Positions 57,328-64,000 of a DNA stretch of 64,000 bases are shown here, piece after piece. Within the stretch, counting starts at the first letter, position 1; the number at the start of each line of letters is the position of its first letter. Under the pieces are notes generated by a model, which was not told the DNA's origin, did no database searches, and saw only the letters and a program-made list of their open reading frames with translations. The DNA is from Thermococcus cleftensis (GTDB lineage Archaea > Methanobacteriota_B > Thermococci > Thermococcales > Thermococcaceae), in contig NC_018015.1 in assembly GCF_000265525.1 (NCBI RefSeq), positions 1,090,322 through 1,154,321 of the forward strand. The letters run 5' to 3'. Position numbers and translations under genes: made by a program.

Positions 57328-57966
57328 TCAAGGCAGTTTCCGTTCCTTTTCTATCTCGAACTTCCCGGCCAGCTCGTAGAACAGCTCGTCTTTGCCAAGC
57401 TCTTTCCTCAGTTTTCTGAAGTTTTCCCCAAGCCTCGGAAGCCTGCCCTTTGAGCGTTTCAGCATCGAGTTGCCTACCTCAACCGCGAAGCGTAGGTATT
57501 CTTCGCCTACCAGTATTCTCCCGTCCCTGCCGAGCGGGGCCGTCAAATACTCGGTGGCGTTTATCTCGACGAGGTAGCGGTTTGAAATTACCTTGAAGGT
57601 CGTGTACTTGAAGCCGCTCGCCAGGCCGAGCTCGTGCAGTCTCTTTGCCTTCTCCAGGTCCTCGGCGACGACGTGGAAAATCGGGGGCTGGCTCTTGAGG
57701 AAGATGAGTCCTTTTTCTGCCTTTTTGAGCGCTTCATCTGCCTCTTCAAACGTCATCTCGCGGTGAACCTTTATCAGCCACCTTGAGAGGGGTTTCGCGC
57801 CAAGGGCCGGTTCTTCGAGGATTCCAATCCTCCCCGAGCAGGAGGAGGTGGTGTAGATTCCCTTGATGGAGTTGATGAGCAGGAGAAGGTCTATAATGTC
57901 CTCGTCTACTTTTCCATCTCTCATCGCCGTGAAGAGACTCGTGAGCGCCTCGCGCTTGGCTTTCAT
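57328..57966 (-). CDS. taw3: tRNA wybutosine-modifying protein Taw3 (TYW3-like)
   Basis: A 212-residue SAM-dependent enzyme of wyosine-derivative synthesis at position 37 of tRNA-Phe. The family core is SIKGIYTTSSCSGRIGILEE near 48-67, with a conserved WLIKVHREMTFEEADEAL, then FKYTTFKVISNRYLVEI and RLPRLGENFRKL. Length is normal. ATG 57966 follows GGAGGTTTAGGG; the frame extends upstream without a ribosome binding site. It is convergent with lplA with one base between the stops. tRNA-His and its promoter lie in the opposite direction. Confidence 0.9.
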   Translation of the reverse strand: MKAKREALTSLFTAMRDGKVDEDIIDLLLLINSIKGIYTTSSCSGRIGILEEPALGAKPLSRWLIKVHREMTFEEADEALKKAEKGLIFLKSQPPIFHVVAEDLEKAKRLHELGLASGFKYTTFKVISNRYLVEINATEYLTAPLGRDGRILVGEEYLRFAVEVGNSMLKRSKGRLPRLGENFRKLRKELGKDELFYELAGKFEIEKERKLP

Positions 57967-58105
57967 CCCTAAACCTCCGTACCGTTTTCGTTTTGGTGAA
58001 AGGGACATTAAGCCTGGGATTGGGGTAAGTAAAAGGTCTCTGCTCCCTCTTTCAGCCCGTTCCGTCGAAAACTTTATAAAGCTAACCCAAAAGCTTTTAG
58101 CGATG

Positions 58106-58182
58106 GCCGGGGTGGTGTAGCCTGGTCAGCACAGGGGACTGTGGATCCCCTAGCCCGGGTTCAAATCCCGGCCCCGGCCCCA
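58106..58182 (+). tRNA. tRNA-His (GTG anticodon)
   Basis: A cloverleaf can be drawn: acceptor GCCGGGG (58106-58112) pairs with CCCCGGC (58172-58178), D arm in TAGCCTGGTCAG, anticodon arm GGGGA-CTGTGGA-TCCCC with anticodon GTG, and T arm CCGGG-TTCAAAT-CCCGG. A G at -1 (58105) opposes discriminator C (58179), the identity mark of tRNA-His, and CCA (58180-58182) is encoded. TATA-like AACTTTATAAAG lies at about 58070-58081. Confidence 0.95.
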
Positions 58183-58475
58183 GAATTACTGTTCTCCCCG
58201 AATAAAAAGCTTCCAAAGCCAACTTCACGGGCGTTACTGTCTGAAGGTTTCCAGCACAGGGACCCTTTTGTGGGTGTACCCTTCTAAACTGGCGGATACT
58301 GAAAAAAGTGGGAGAAATGGTGAACACTTTGATGTGTCTAGTACCCGGCCGTCCTACATACTGTGGAAGTGACGGCCCGTCACTAGTGATGGGATGTTCA
58401 CTAGTTTGACCAATTCCCTGAGCATACCCAACACTCTTAAAACCCCTGGCAATTATATCCACCCGGTGAAGGTCA
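58183..58475. other. Intergenic region with no assigned content
   Basis: About 290 bases between tRNA-His and the cobalamin adenosyltransferase gene. There is no credible reading frame. CACTAGTGATGGGATGTTCACTAG contains an inverted CACTAGTG/CACTAG repeat (about 58381-58404), and GTGATGG followed later by CTGA faintly resembles C/D boxes but the middle boxes are absent. ACTCTTAAAACCCC near 58432-58445 could serve as the TATA region for the downstream gene. Confidence 0.5.
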
Positions 58476-59003
58476 ATGTCCTGGAAAGACAAGCTCGGCC
58501 TGGTTCACATTTACACCGGCAACGGGAAGGGGAAGACCACCGCGGCCTTCGGCCTCGCCGTGAGGATGCTCGGCTCCGGCGGAAAGGTGATAATCCTCCA
58601 GTTCATGAAGGCTCCCGATGTGTACGGCGAGCAGAAGAAGATAGCGGAGTGCGGCGCGGTCATAGAGTCCTTTGGCCTTCCAAAGTTCGTCCACGGCAAG
58701 CCCGAGCCCGACGACATAGAGGCGGCCAAAAAAGCTCTCCAGCGCGCGAAGGAAGTTGTCTCGAGCGGGGAATGGGACCTAGTGGTTCTCGACGAGATCT
58801 GCGTCGCCATGGGCTTCGGCATGCTCGATGTGGGGGAGGTTAGGGAGATGATCAAAAACAAGGCCCCCAACACTGAGCTGGTTCTGACCGGCCGCTACTG
58901 TCCTGAGGAGCTGTTCGAGCTTGCCGATTACGTGACGGAGATGAGGGAGGTGAAGCACCCCTACCAGAGGGGGATCCTGGCTAGGAAAGGTGTTGAGTTC
59001 TAA
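58476..59003 (+). CDS. cobO: Cob(I)yrinic acid a,c-diamide adenosyltransferase (CobO/BtuR type)
   Basis: A 175-residue ATP:corrinoid adenosyltransferase that makes the cobalt-carbon bond of adenosylcobalamin during synthesis or salvage. The P-loop is GNGKGKTTAA at about 15-24, followed by VIILQFMKAPDVYGE, DLVVLDEICVAMGFGML (Walker-B-like) and LVLTGRYCPEELFELADYVTEM, all typical of this family. Length is normal. GGTGAAGGTCA precedes the ATG. It stands alone without other cobalamin genes. Confidence 0.93.
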   Translation: MSWKDKLGLVHIYTGNGKGKTTAAFGLAVRMLGSGGKVIILQFMKAPDVYGEQKKIAECGAVIESFGLPKFVHGKPEPDDIEAAKKALQRAKEVVSSGEWDLVVLDEICVAMGFGMLDVGEVREMIKNKAPNTELVLTGRYCPEELFELADYVTEMREVKHPYQRGILARKGVEF

Positions 59004-59113
59004 CCCTTTCCTTCCTCCGGTTTCGACATTGACCGAAAAGCTTTTTAGTTAGGAAAGCTTAAGATAATCCGGGAGGATTTTAGTAACAATTCTTTAGAAA
59101 AGGGGGTGATAGA

Positions 59114-59365
59114 ATGAGCGAGCTGATTCAGCAGATTGTGCAGGTTCTCAAGGAGCAGGTCGTCCAGGACACGGTCGTCCCGAGGAACATCAGGCGCGCC
59201 GCCGAGCAGGCCATCGAGGTCCTCCTCGACGAGAGCAAGGAGCCGGCCGTTAGAGCGGCCGATGCCATAGCAATCCTCGAGGAGATCAGCGAGGACCCGA
59301 ACATGCCGATGCACACGAGGACCATCATCTGGGAGGTTCTCGGCGCCCTCGAGCAGGTGAAGTGA
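59114..59365 (+). CDS. UPF0147 family protein
   Basis: An 83-residue all-helical archaeal protein of the conserved UPF0147 family (function unknown). The sequence around [20 protein letters not shown] and the following [20 protein letters not shown], then [18 protein letters not shown], is characteristic. GGGGGTGATAGA precedes the ATG, and the AT-rich 59085-59100 may hold its promoter. It is soluble, acidic and probably abundant, judging by the strong ribosome binding site. Confidence 0.92.
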   Translation: MSELIQQIVQVLKEQVVQDTVVPRNIRRAAEQAIEVLLDESKEPAVRAADAIAILEEISEDPNMPMHTRTIIWEVLGALEQVK

Positions 59366-59404
59366 GCGTTTCCTTTTTACGCTCATTTATGTGTTTCTGC
59401 TCCT

Positions 59405-59968
59405 TCACTTGTCCCTTTTGCTCAGGTACCAGAGCTTCGCGCTCTCCTCAACGAGCTCCGCCTTGTAGAACGCCTCCCTGAGACTTCTCCCGACCGTAAC
59501 CGTGCCGTGCCTCTCCATTATCACCGCATCGGCGTGGCAGAGGGCGTCGGCAACAACCTCCGCCAGCTCCTGGGTTCCCGCGGGTCTGAACGGGACTACT
59601 GGAATCCTTTTTAGGTATATCTCTGCCTCCGGCGTTATTACCGGTAGCTCCACGTCCACCGTGGTGGAGGCCGCTATGGCGTACGGCGGGTGCAGGTGAA
59701 CAATCGCCCTGACGTCGGGCCTCCTCCTGTAGACCTCCAGGTGGAGCCTGTACTCGGAGGAAGGCCTAACTCCCGAAATCTGGTTTCCATCTATGCTCAC
59801 CACCGCCACCTGTTCTCCAGTCATCTCGTCCATCACTGCCCCTGTGGCCTTGATAAAAACGAGACCCCCGCTCCTGACGCTCAGGTTTCCGCCAAAGGCG
59901 GCCGTCAAACCGCGCTCGTGGGCCTTTCTGGAGTACCTAACGAGCTGGGTTTTGATTGCCCTGCTCAT
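59405..59968 (-). CDS. Class II aldolase/adducin family protein, FucA-like
   Basis: A 187-residue zinc aldolase related to L-fuculose-1-phosphate aldolase. Landmarks: AAFGGNLSVRSGGLVFIKATG near 23-43, EYRLHLEVYRRRPDVRAIVHLHPPYAIA with the zinc HxH at about 93-95, ITPEAEIY with the catalytic glutamate, and IMERHGTVTVG with the third histidine. The true substrate in Thermococcales is uncertain: fuculose phosphate, a lactaldehyde-forming reaction or 5-deoxyribulose phosphate salvage. ATG 59968 overlaps the upstream stop by 4 bases. Confidence 0.87.
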   Translation of the reverse strand: MSRAIKTQLVRYSRKAHERGLTAAFGGNLSVRSGGLVFIKATGAVMDEMTGEQVAVVSIDGNQISGVRPSSEYRLHLEVYRRRPDVRAIVHLHPPYAIAASTTVDVELPVITPEAEIYLKRIPVVPFRPAGTQELAEVVADALCHADAVIMERHGTVTVGRSLREAFYKAELVEESAKLWYLSKRDK

Positions 59969-60543
59969 TCTCCCACCACCTTCACCCCATAGCCGCAGTC
60001 CCTGCAGTAGGCTTTCTTCCCCTTCCAGGCGAGCTCTCCACCGCAGATGGGACAGACGTGGACGTCTCCCTCGCTCTTCCAGCGCTCGTGGGTCTTTGGG
60101 TCTATGACAAGGAAGAGGCCCTCACCGTCCTCCTCGAAGTGGCCCAGAACAGGGTTGCTCTCAAGCGTGAGGTTTTTCTCGTTTATTATCACGGGCTCGA
60201 TCCCTATGTTTCCCTCGTACTCGAGGTCGTTGGCAGGAACTATCTCGACGATGAACGATTCCAGCTTCCTATCCCGGTACGCTATGACCTCCAGCGCGTC
60301 GCTCAGCTCTCCGCTCGAGGGTATGACGTCGATGACCACCGTTTCCCTGGGGAACGCTATGGCCACCAGGAATCTGCTCCGGAACACCGCCATGCTCCTG
60401 TCAAGGCAGCTCTCCTCCAGGCCCATCTCGCGAAGAACCGCCCTAAGCTCCTCTCCGTTCGGCAGTCGGCCCTTCTCCACGATGAACTCGCCGAGCTTTC
60501 TTGCCAGGGGCATCGCGAGGGTAACGGGTTCGTAGAGCTTCAT
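59965..60543 (-). CDS. Hypothetical protein with C-terminal zinc ribbon, 192 aa
   Basis: I do not recognise the family. The N-terminal 70 residues are helical (LGEFIVEKGRLPNGEELRAV), the middle is beta-rich (IAFPRETVVIDVIPSSGE, LESFIVEIVPANDLEYEG), and the last 30 residues form a zinc ribbon, CPICGGELAWKGKKAYCRDCG. Zinc ribbons of this kind occur in RNA-related and protein-interaction proteins. It is directly coupled to the aldolase gene (4-base overlap), so a linked role is possible. The gene starts close to the tRNA-Tyr promoter on the other strand. Confidence 0.72.
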   Translation of the reverse strand: MKLYEPVTLAMPLARKLGEFIVEKGRLPNGEELRAVLREMGLEESCLDRSMAVFRSRFLVAIAFPRETVVIDVIPSSGELSDALEVIAYRDRKLESFIVEIVPANDLEYEGNIGIEPVIINEKNLTLESNPVLGHFEEDGEGLFLVIDPKTHERWKSEGDVHVCPICGGELAWKGKKAYCRDCGYGVKVVGE

Positions 60544-60613
60544 GTCCTCACCCCACCTAACTCGGGAGAAAAATTTATAAACCTACCCGGGACACTATGG
60601 AACGGGCACGGGT

Positions 60614-60691
60614 CCCGCGGTAGCCTAGCCTGGGAGCGGCGGCGGACTGTAGATCCGCAGGTCCCCGGTTCAAATCCGGGCCGCGGGACCA
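60614..60691 (+). tRNA. tRNA-Tyr (GTA anticodon)
   Basis: Acceptor CCCGCGG (60614-60620) pairs with CCGCGGG (60681-60687), giving the C1-G72 pair that marks archaeal tRNA-Tyr. The anticodon stem is GCGGA/TCCGC around CTGTAGA with anticodon GTA. The T arm is CCCGG-TTCAAAT-CCGGG, discriminator A at 60688, and CCA is encoded (60689-60691). TATA-like AAATTTATAAAC lies at about 60571-60582. No intron is visible. Confidence 0.95.
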
Positions 60692-60792
60692 CCAGAAATC
60701 GCTTTTTTGAGTCGCTTTCCCGGCAGTCAGCCCTATCCTTTCCGCGGAAAAACTTTTAACCATCGGTGCCTTGTTAAACTGTGGTGTTTAAA

Positions 60793-61254
60793 ATGTCGGC
60801 GAGGAGCTTTCTCACCGAGCAGCAGATTAAGATTCTCCGCCTCCGCGCCAGGGGGCTCAAGCAGAGCGAGATTGCCGAGCTCCTCGGCACGAGCAGGGCC
60901 AACGTTAGCATTCTCGAGAGGCGCGCCCTGGACAAGATCGAGAAGGCCAGGAACACTATCCTCATATGGGAGCAGATAAACGCCAAGGTCAGCGTCGAGG
61001 TGAAGAGGGGAGAGGACATATTCTCCGTCCCTGACAGGCTCTTTGAGAAGGCCGATGAGCTCGGGATAAAGGTTCCCTACAGTACGGCCGAGATAATAGC
61101 CTTCCTCGTTGAGCACGCCCCCATCTCCGACAGGATAGCCAAGAGAGACTTCACCCTCTTCCTCGACGCCAAGGACAGGCTCAGGATAAGCGAGTGCCTA
61201 CTTGAGGATTTCGATGAGATGGGGAAGAAGGAGGGCGGTAAAGACTCCGTTTAG
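60793..61254 (+). CDS. Tfx-family DNA-binding protein
   Basis: A 153-residue transcription regulator. The N-terminal helix-turn-helix (FLTEQQIKILRLRARGLKQS, then EIAELLGTSRANVSILERRA) is the sigma-70-region-4-like Tfx domain; the C-terminal half (GIKVPYSTAEIIAFLVEHAP) is the Tfx-associated domain. In methanogens Tfx binds downstream of the formylmethanofuran dehydrogenase promoter; its target here is unknown. ATG 60793 is preferred; GTG 60781 and 60784 are in frame. TATA-like AAAAACTTTTAACC is at about 60750-60763. Its 3' end overlaps the convergent lrgB-like gene by 57 bases. Confidence 0.9.
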   Translation: MSARSFLTEQQIKILRLRARGLKQSEIAELLGTSRANVSILERRALDKIEKARNTILIWEQINAKVSVEVKRGEDIFSVPDRLFEKADELGIKVPYSTAEIIAFLVEHAPISDRIAKRDFTLFLDAKDRLRISECLLEDFDEMGKKEGGKDSV

Positions 61255-61872
61255 TGCCATCGCCAGTCCGCTCACAGCCCCCGCCAGCTCGTCCTCCAGT
61301 ATTATCCTCGCCGTCCCGAGGCCGTGCGAACTCACTCCCGTCGCGAGACCCCTAGCTATTCTGTCCCTCACCCTGAAAAGGTTGAGGAGCTCCGGGGCAA
61401 AGGCGTTGCCGAGAAGGCCGGTTGTTATGACGAGAACGGCCGTTAAGGAGGGTATCCCGCCGATTTTGTCGCTTATCCCTATCGCTATCGCCGTCGTCAC
61501 GCTCTTCGGTGCTATGCTGAGGAGAACTTCTTCACTTCCGCCGAGGAGCTCGGCGATGTAAAAGGCGCTGAGGATTGCAACAGTGCCACCGACGGCTATC
61601 CCCAGGGCTATCTCCTTTGAGTATGCCCTTATCGTCTCCCTGCCCTTGTAGACCGGAACCGCAAGGCTAACAACGGCCGGCCCGAGGAGGAACTTAAGTA
61701 TAGCCGCGCTCTCCATGTAGCTCCCGTAGGGGATTCCGAACCATTTCAGGATAACCGCTATCGTGATTATGGAGAGGAGAACAGGGTTCGTGTAGAACGC
61801 CCTCCTCCTGGAGTGGAGCTCCGAGAACAGGTAGAAGACCACAAGGGTGAGGGTTATCCCCAGCGGGTTCAT
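61198..61872 (-). CDS. lrgB: LrgB/CidB-family membrane protein
   Basis: A 224-residue membrane protein with about six to seven helices. The LrgB signature is SIAPKSVTTAIAIGISDKIGG near 119-139 followed by TAVLVITTGLLGNAFAP and SSHGLGTARI. LrgAB proteins are holin/antiholin-like; some plant and bacterial members transport glycolate, pyruvate or similar acids, which is the more plausible role in an archaeon without murein. ATG 61872 overlaps the lrgA stop by 4 bases. Confidence 0.9.
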   Translation of the reverse strand: MNPLGITLTLVVFYLFSELHSRRRAFYTNPVLLSIITIAVILKWFGIPYGSYMESAAILKFLLGPAVVSLAVPVYKGRETIRAYSKEIALGIAVGGTVAILSAFYIAELLGGSEEVLLSIAPKSVTTAIAIGISDKIGGIPSLTAVLVITTGLLGNAFAPELLNLFRVRDRIARGLATGVSSHGLGTARIILEDELAGAVSGLAMALNGVFTALLLPHLIEILK

Positions 61873-62216
61873 GGTTCATTCCTCCTGAGGAGTTCAACGG
61901 TCTTCGCCGTGACGAGGAGCGTTATCAGGAAGCTCAGGAGGAGGGAGACGGAGATTGGAAGCAGCTGGCTCTTTATCAGCCCGATGTAGCTCACTATTCC
62001 CACCCCCGGAGGCACGAACATGACGCTCATATTCCTTATGAACAGCTCCGCCTCGTCCTCGACCCAGTCGAGCTTCACGGCACCGGTGAGGAGCGCCCCA
62101 AGGAGGAAGAGCATGCCGAGGACGCTCCCGGGTATCGTGAGGTTGAGCGCGAAGCTCGTGAACTCGCCCAGGGCGTAGAAGCCGAAGATTATGGCAAGTC
62201 CTCGATATGGGTTCAT
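61869..62216 (-). CDS. lrgA: LrgA/CidA-family membrane protein
   Basis: A 115-residue protein with four helices. The LrgA signature is LTIPGSVLGMLFLLGALLTG near 26-45, followed by FIRNMSVMFVPPGVGIVSY with its conserved loop. It pairs with the downstream LrgB protein, together forming one small transporter or holin-like unit. The divergent DUF2139 gene begins 86 bases away, so their promoters share a short spacer. Confidence 0.9.
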   Translation of the reverse strand: MNPYRGLAIIFGFYALGEFTSFALNLTIPGSVLGMLFLLGALLTGAVKLDWVEDEAELFIRNMSVMFVPPGVGIVSYIGLIKSQLLPISVSLLLSFLITLLVTAKTVELLRRNEP

Positions 62217-62301
62217 GGTTTAGCTTAGTGCCATTCTCCTTAAAAGCCCCTCGAACCGAAAGCGGGATAAAACCTCGGCCCCCATTATCACCGGTGGTGT
62301 T

Positions 62302-63759
62302 ATGCTCCTGGGGAACTATCGTTTTCCCGGCAGGTACGGCCCCGAGTGGGGCAGCGGCGGGATCTTCGGCCTGAGGTACCACGACGGTGTGCTTTACTAC
62401 ACGCTCGCCTTCGAGGCGGAGGCGCACTTCATCGACCTGAAGGGCGGGGACGAGAGGGTCTACGACTTCACCCTCGTTGGCCCGGCACCGACCAGCGGTG
62501 GCGACACCTACAACGCCGTCGAGACGGTCGATGAGTTCATATACTTCGGGGGCTGGGTTCACGCTCCGGCCGTTTACCGCGAGAGGAGGATACTCTTCAA
62601 CAACAAGTACTCCCACGTCCACGCCTACGACACCTCCGAGGGGACGGTGAAGCTCCTCTGGAGGGACTCTATACACCACGAGACCGACTGGGCTGGGGAG
62701 GTGAGCGATTTAATCTACGACCCCTACAACGACAGGCTTCTACTCGCGAGGGAGGACGGCCACGCTAACCTCGGCGTCTACGCCCTGGACAGGAGGACCG
62801 GACGGGCCGAGGCGCTCCTTCATGAGCCTTCCCCCAAGGGAACTAGGGTCCACGATTCGGTCTTCTTCGGGGTTGGCAACAACTTCACGGGCGGGCTGAG
62901 GGGGATTAAGGCCCTCGACCTGATAAGCGGCCGCTGGGAGTCCTTCAGAGTGGCCGAAAGTGCCGATGGAAGGCCCTACATAAGGCCCGAGCTGGGGGCG
63001 ATGGCCTCCGCCTACAACCGCGCCTTTGCGTTCGTCCGCGGGGGGATAATAGCGGGTAATCCGTTGATGGGTGAGGAGTTCACCTTCTTCCGCCTCCTCG
63101 ACTTCTACACCTTCTATGCCCCCTTCAGGGTGAACGCGATTAACGTGGGTGGAGGAATACTAACGGCCTTCAACGCCCACCACGACGCGGTTTACAGGCC
63201 TGGCTCCGACGGAATGGACTGGTGGACCACCAACACGGTGGTTGGGCCGAGCGTTCTGCTCTACGTCGCTCCCCCGATGGTGAAGATAGTCGGTGCACTC
63301 GGGGCGAGGGTGACGAGCATCGAGAAGATGGACGGGAAGCTCCTCGTCGCGACGAACAGCGCCCCGAACACCGGGGCAACTGAGGCGACGCCCTTCGACA
63401 CTGGGAACAGGGATATAGTGGTTCTTGACGAAAAAATACTCCAGGAACGGCCGCCATCGGTCAGCTTCTCCCTGCCCCTGTCCCTTCCGAGTGCCGCGAA
63501 AAACCTCGGGGCCGGAACCTTCGGAGGAATCCCCCTCGACGGCCACCGCGAGCCGAGAATGGTTCTCCACCTCCACCGGGACAACCTGCTGACGGTCTAC
63601 GAGTACGACCTGTCCCTGCCGCCTGGGGAGTCCGTTGCCGAGACCTTTGAGGTGAGGGCGGGAAGAAACGTCATTGACCTGAGCGCGTTCAGCGGAATCG
63701 TTAGCTTCGAGCTGAAGAAGCCGGACTTCAAGGGCAGGGCGAGAATAGAGCTGCGCTGA
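62302..63759 (+). CDS. DUF2139 archaeal protein, beta-propeller-like
   Basis: A 485-residue protein of the archaeal DUF2139 family. It is rich in beta strands and short W/Y/D/G repeats (GIFGLRYHDGVLYYTLAFEA, EFIYFGGWVHAPAVY, SDLIYDPYNDRLLLAREDGH), as in a beta-propeller. It has no signal peptide or membrane helix, so it is probably cytoplasmic. The function is unknown. ATG 62302 follows GGTGGTGTT. It is not linked to a recognisable pathway by its neighbours. Confidence 0.85.
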   Translation: MLLGNYRFPGRYGPEWGSGGIFGLRYHDGVLYYTLAFEAEAHFIDLKGGDERVYDFTLVGPAPTSGGDTYNAVETVDEFIYFGGWVHAPAVYRERRILFNNKYSHVHAYDTSEGTVKLLWRDSIHHETDWAGEVSDLIYDPYNDRLLLAREDGHANLGVYALDRRTGRAEALLHEPSPKGTRVHDSVFFGVGNNFTGGLRGIKALDLISGRWESFRVAESADGRPYIRPELGAMASAYNRAFAFVRGGIIAGNPLMGEEFTFFRLLDFYTFYAPFRVNAINVGGGILTAFNAHHDAVYRPGSDGMDWWTTNTVVGPSVLLYVAPPMVKIVGALGARVTSIEKMDGKLLVATNSAPNTGATEATPFDTGNRDIVVLDEKILQERPPSVSFSLPLSLPSAAKNLGAGTFGGIPLDGHREPRMVLHLHRDNLLTVYEYDLSLPPGESVAETFEVRAGRNVIDLSAFSGIVSFELKKPDFKGRARIELR

Positions 63760-63798
63760 TCCCCTTCTGTTCTTAGGGGAAGAAAAAGAGGGCGGGCC

Positions 63799-64000
63799 TC
63801 AGACCTGCCCCATGACGTTGTTCCAGGAGTAGCTCGATTCGATAAGCTCCTCGACGGTGAGGTAGACCTCACCGACAACCTCCGGCTCCAGGCTCTTGAG
63901 CTTCTCGAGCAGCTCCTCCCTCGGCAGGGCTTCCTCGTCGAATACCACGAACCCGTTCTTGGCGTAGCCGTTGATGAAGGCCCTCCAGACCCTCTCGTCC
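63799..64000 (-). CDS. Hypothetical protein, C-terminal part only
   Basis: About 66 residues of a protein that continues past the right edge. The visible end includes RVWRAFINGYAKNGFVVFDE, then helical EELLEKLKSLEPEVVGEVYL and a final SSYSWNNVMGQV. Codon pattern and lack of stops support coding. I cannot assign a family from this fragment. It is convergent with the DUF2139 gene. Confidence 0.75.
   Translation of the reverse strand, partial: DERVWRAFINGYAKNGFVVFDEEALPREELLEKLKSLEPEVVGEVYLTVEELIESSYSWNNVMGQV

Noticed and set aside
58381-58425. Possible second C/D sRNA (GTGATGG...CTGA)
   Set aside because: Only one outer box pair is near consensus; the D' and C' boxes are missing, unlike the sRNA at 55921.

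Overview
The window reads as the chromosome of a hyperthermophilic, hydrogen-producing euryarchaeon of the order Thermococcales, most likely Thermococcus. The evidence is a 14-subunit membrane-bound hydrogenase (Mbh) locus, an F420-hydrogenase-like FrhAGB set, SurR-type operators, archaeal Shine-Dalgarno sites (GGAGGTGAT, about 4-7 nt before the start), frequent GTG/TTG starts, TATA boxes, archaeal tRNA features (C1-G72 in tRNA-Tyr), and genes such as Taw3, Tfx, e-MtaB and DUF2139. Gene density is high and most operons have 1-17 nt overlaps. The order enolase, deoC, ornithine aminotransferase, trxB, mbh and fdh matches what I recall of T. kodakarensis; this is memory, not a search.

Layout. 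1-7900: enolase 5' end, deoC with a tiny A-domain encapsulin-like gene, an ECF S component, ornithine aminotransferase, thioredoxin reductase, an AAA ATPase with a membrane hydrolase, a THUMP protein. 7400-8540: two ferritin-like paralogues. 8552-25331 (all minus): a redox supercluster of three transcription units, frhAGB, then an Fdh unit (catalytic FdhA, three ferredoxin-type proteins, a formate channel, a GltD-like flavoprotein), then mbhA-N. Each unit has a SurR-like operator upstream of its TATA box. A 36-codon gene with its own ribosome binding site sits between mbhI and mbhJ. 25600-35055: TRAM protein, e-MtaB, a secreted protein/signal peptidase group, a secreted phosphoesterase, a PiT phosphate transporter with its DUF47 partner, an ABC-2 exporter. 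35147-42175: a probable RiPP locus, a SPASM radical SAM enzyme followed by two Cys/Asp-rich micro-peptides, a lipoprotein and four permease genes without an ATPase. 42200-46100: a stand-alone RAM-domain protein, a kinase, an S9 peptidase and decayed gene fragments. 46247-51942: a three-gene operon of a 987-residue secreted OB-fold repeat protein, a TctA-like permease and a membrane hydrolase with an inserted OB fold. 51939-64000: methyltransferase, dipeptidase, DUF531, a second signal peptidase, a box C/D sRNA, a hairpin-rich non-coding island, lipoate ligase, Taw3, tRNA-His, CobO-type transferase, aldolase, tRNA-Tyr, Tfx, LrgAB and DUF2139.

How it works together. Formate enters by the FNT channel and is oxidised by FdhA; electrons pass through the ferredoxin and flavoprotein subunits to FrhAGB and/or soluble carriers, while Mbh couples ferredoxin oxidation to H2 release and ion pumping. 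Shared SurR-like sites imply that these units respond together to sulfur. The least explained systems are the Cys-Asp peptide locus, the OB-fold/TctA operon, the mbh micro-gene, and the hairpin island beside the C/D sRNA.
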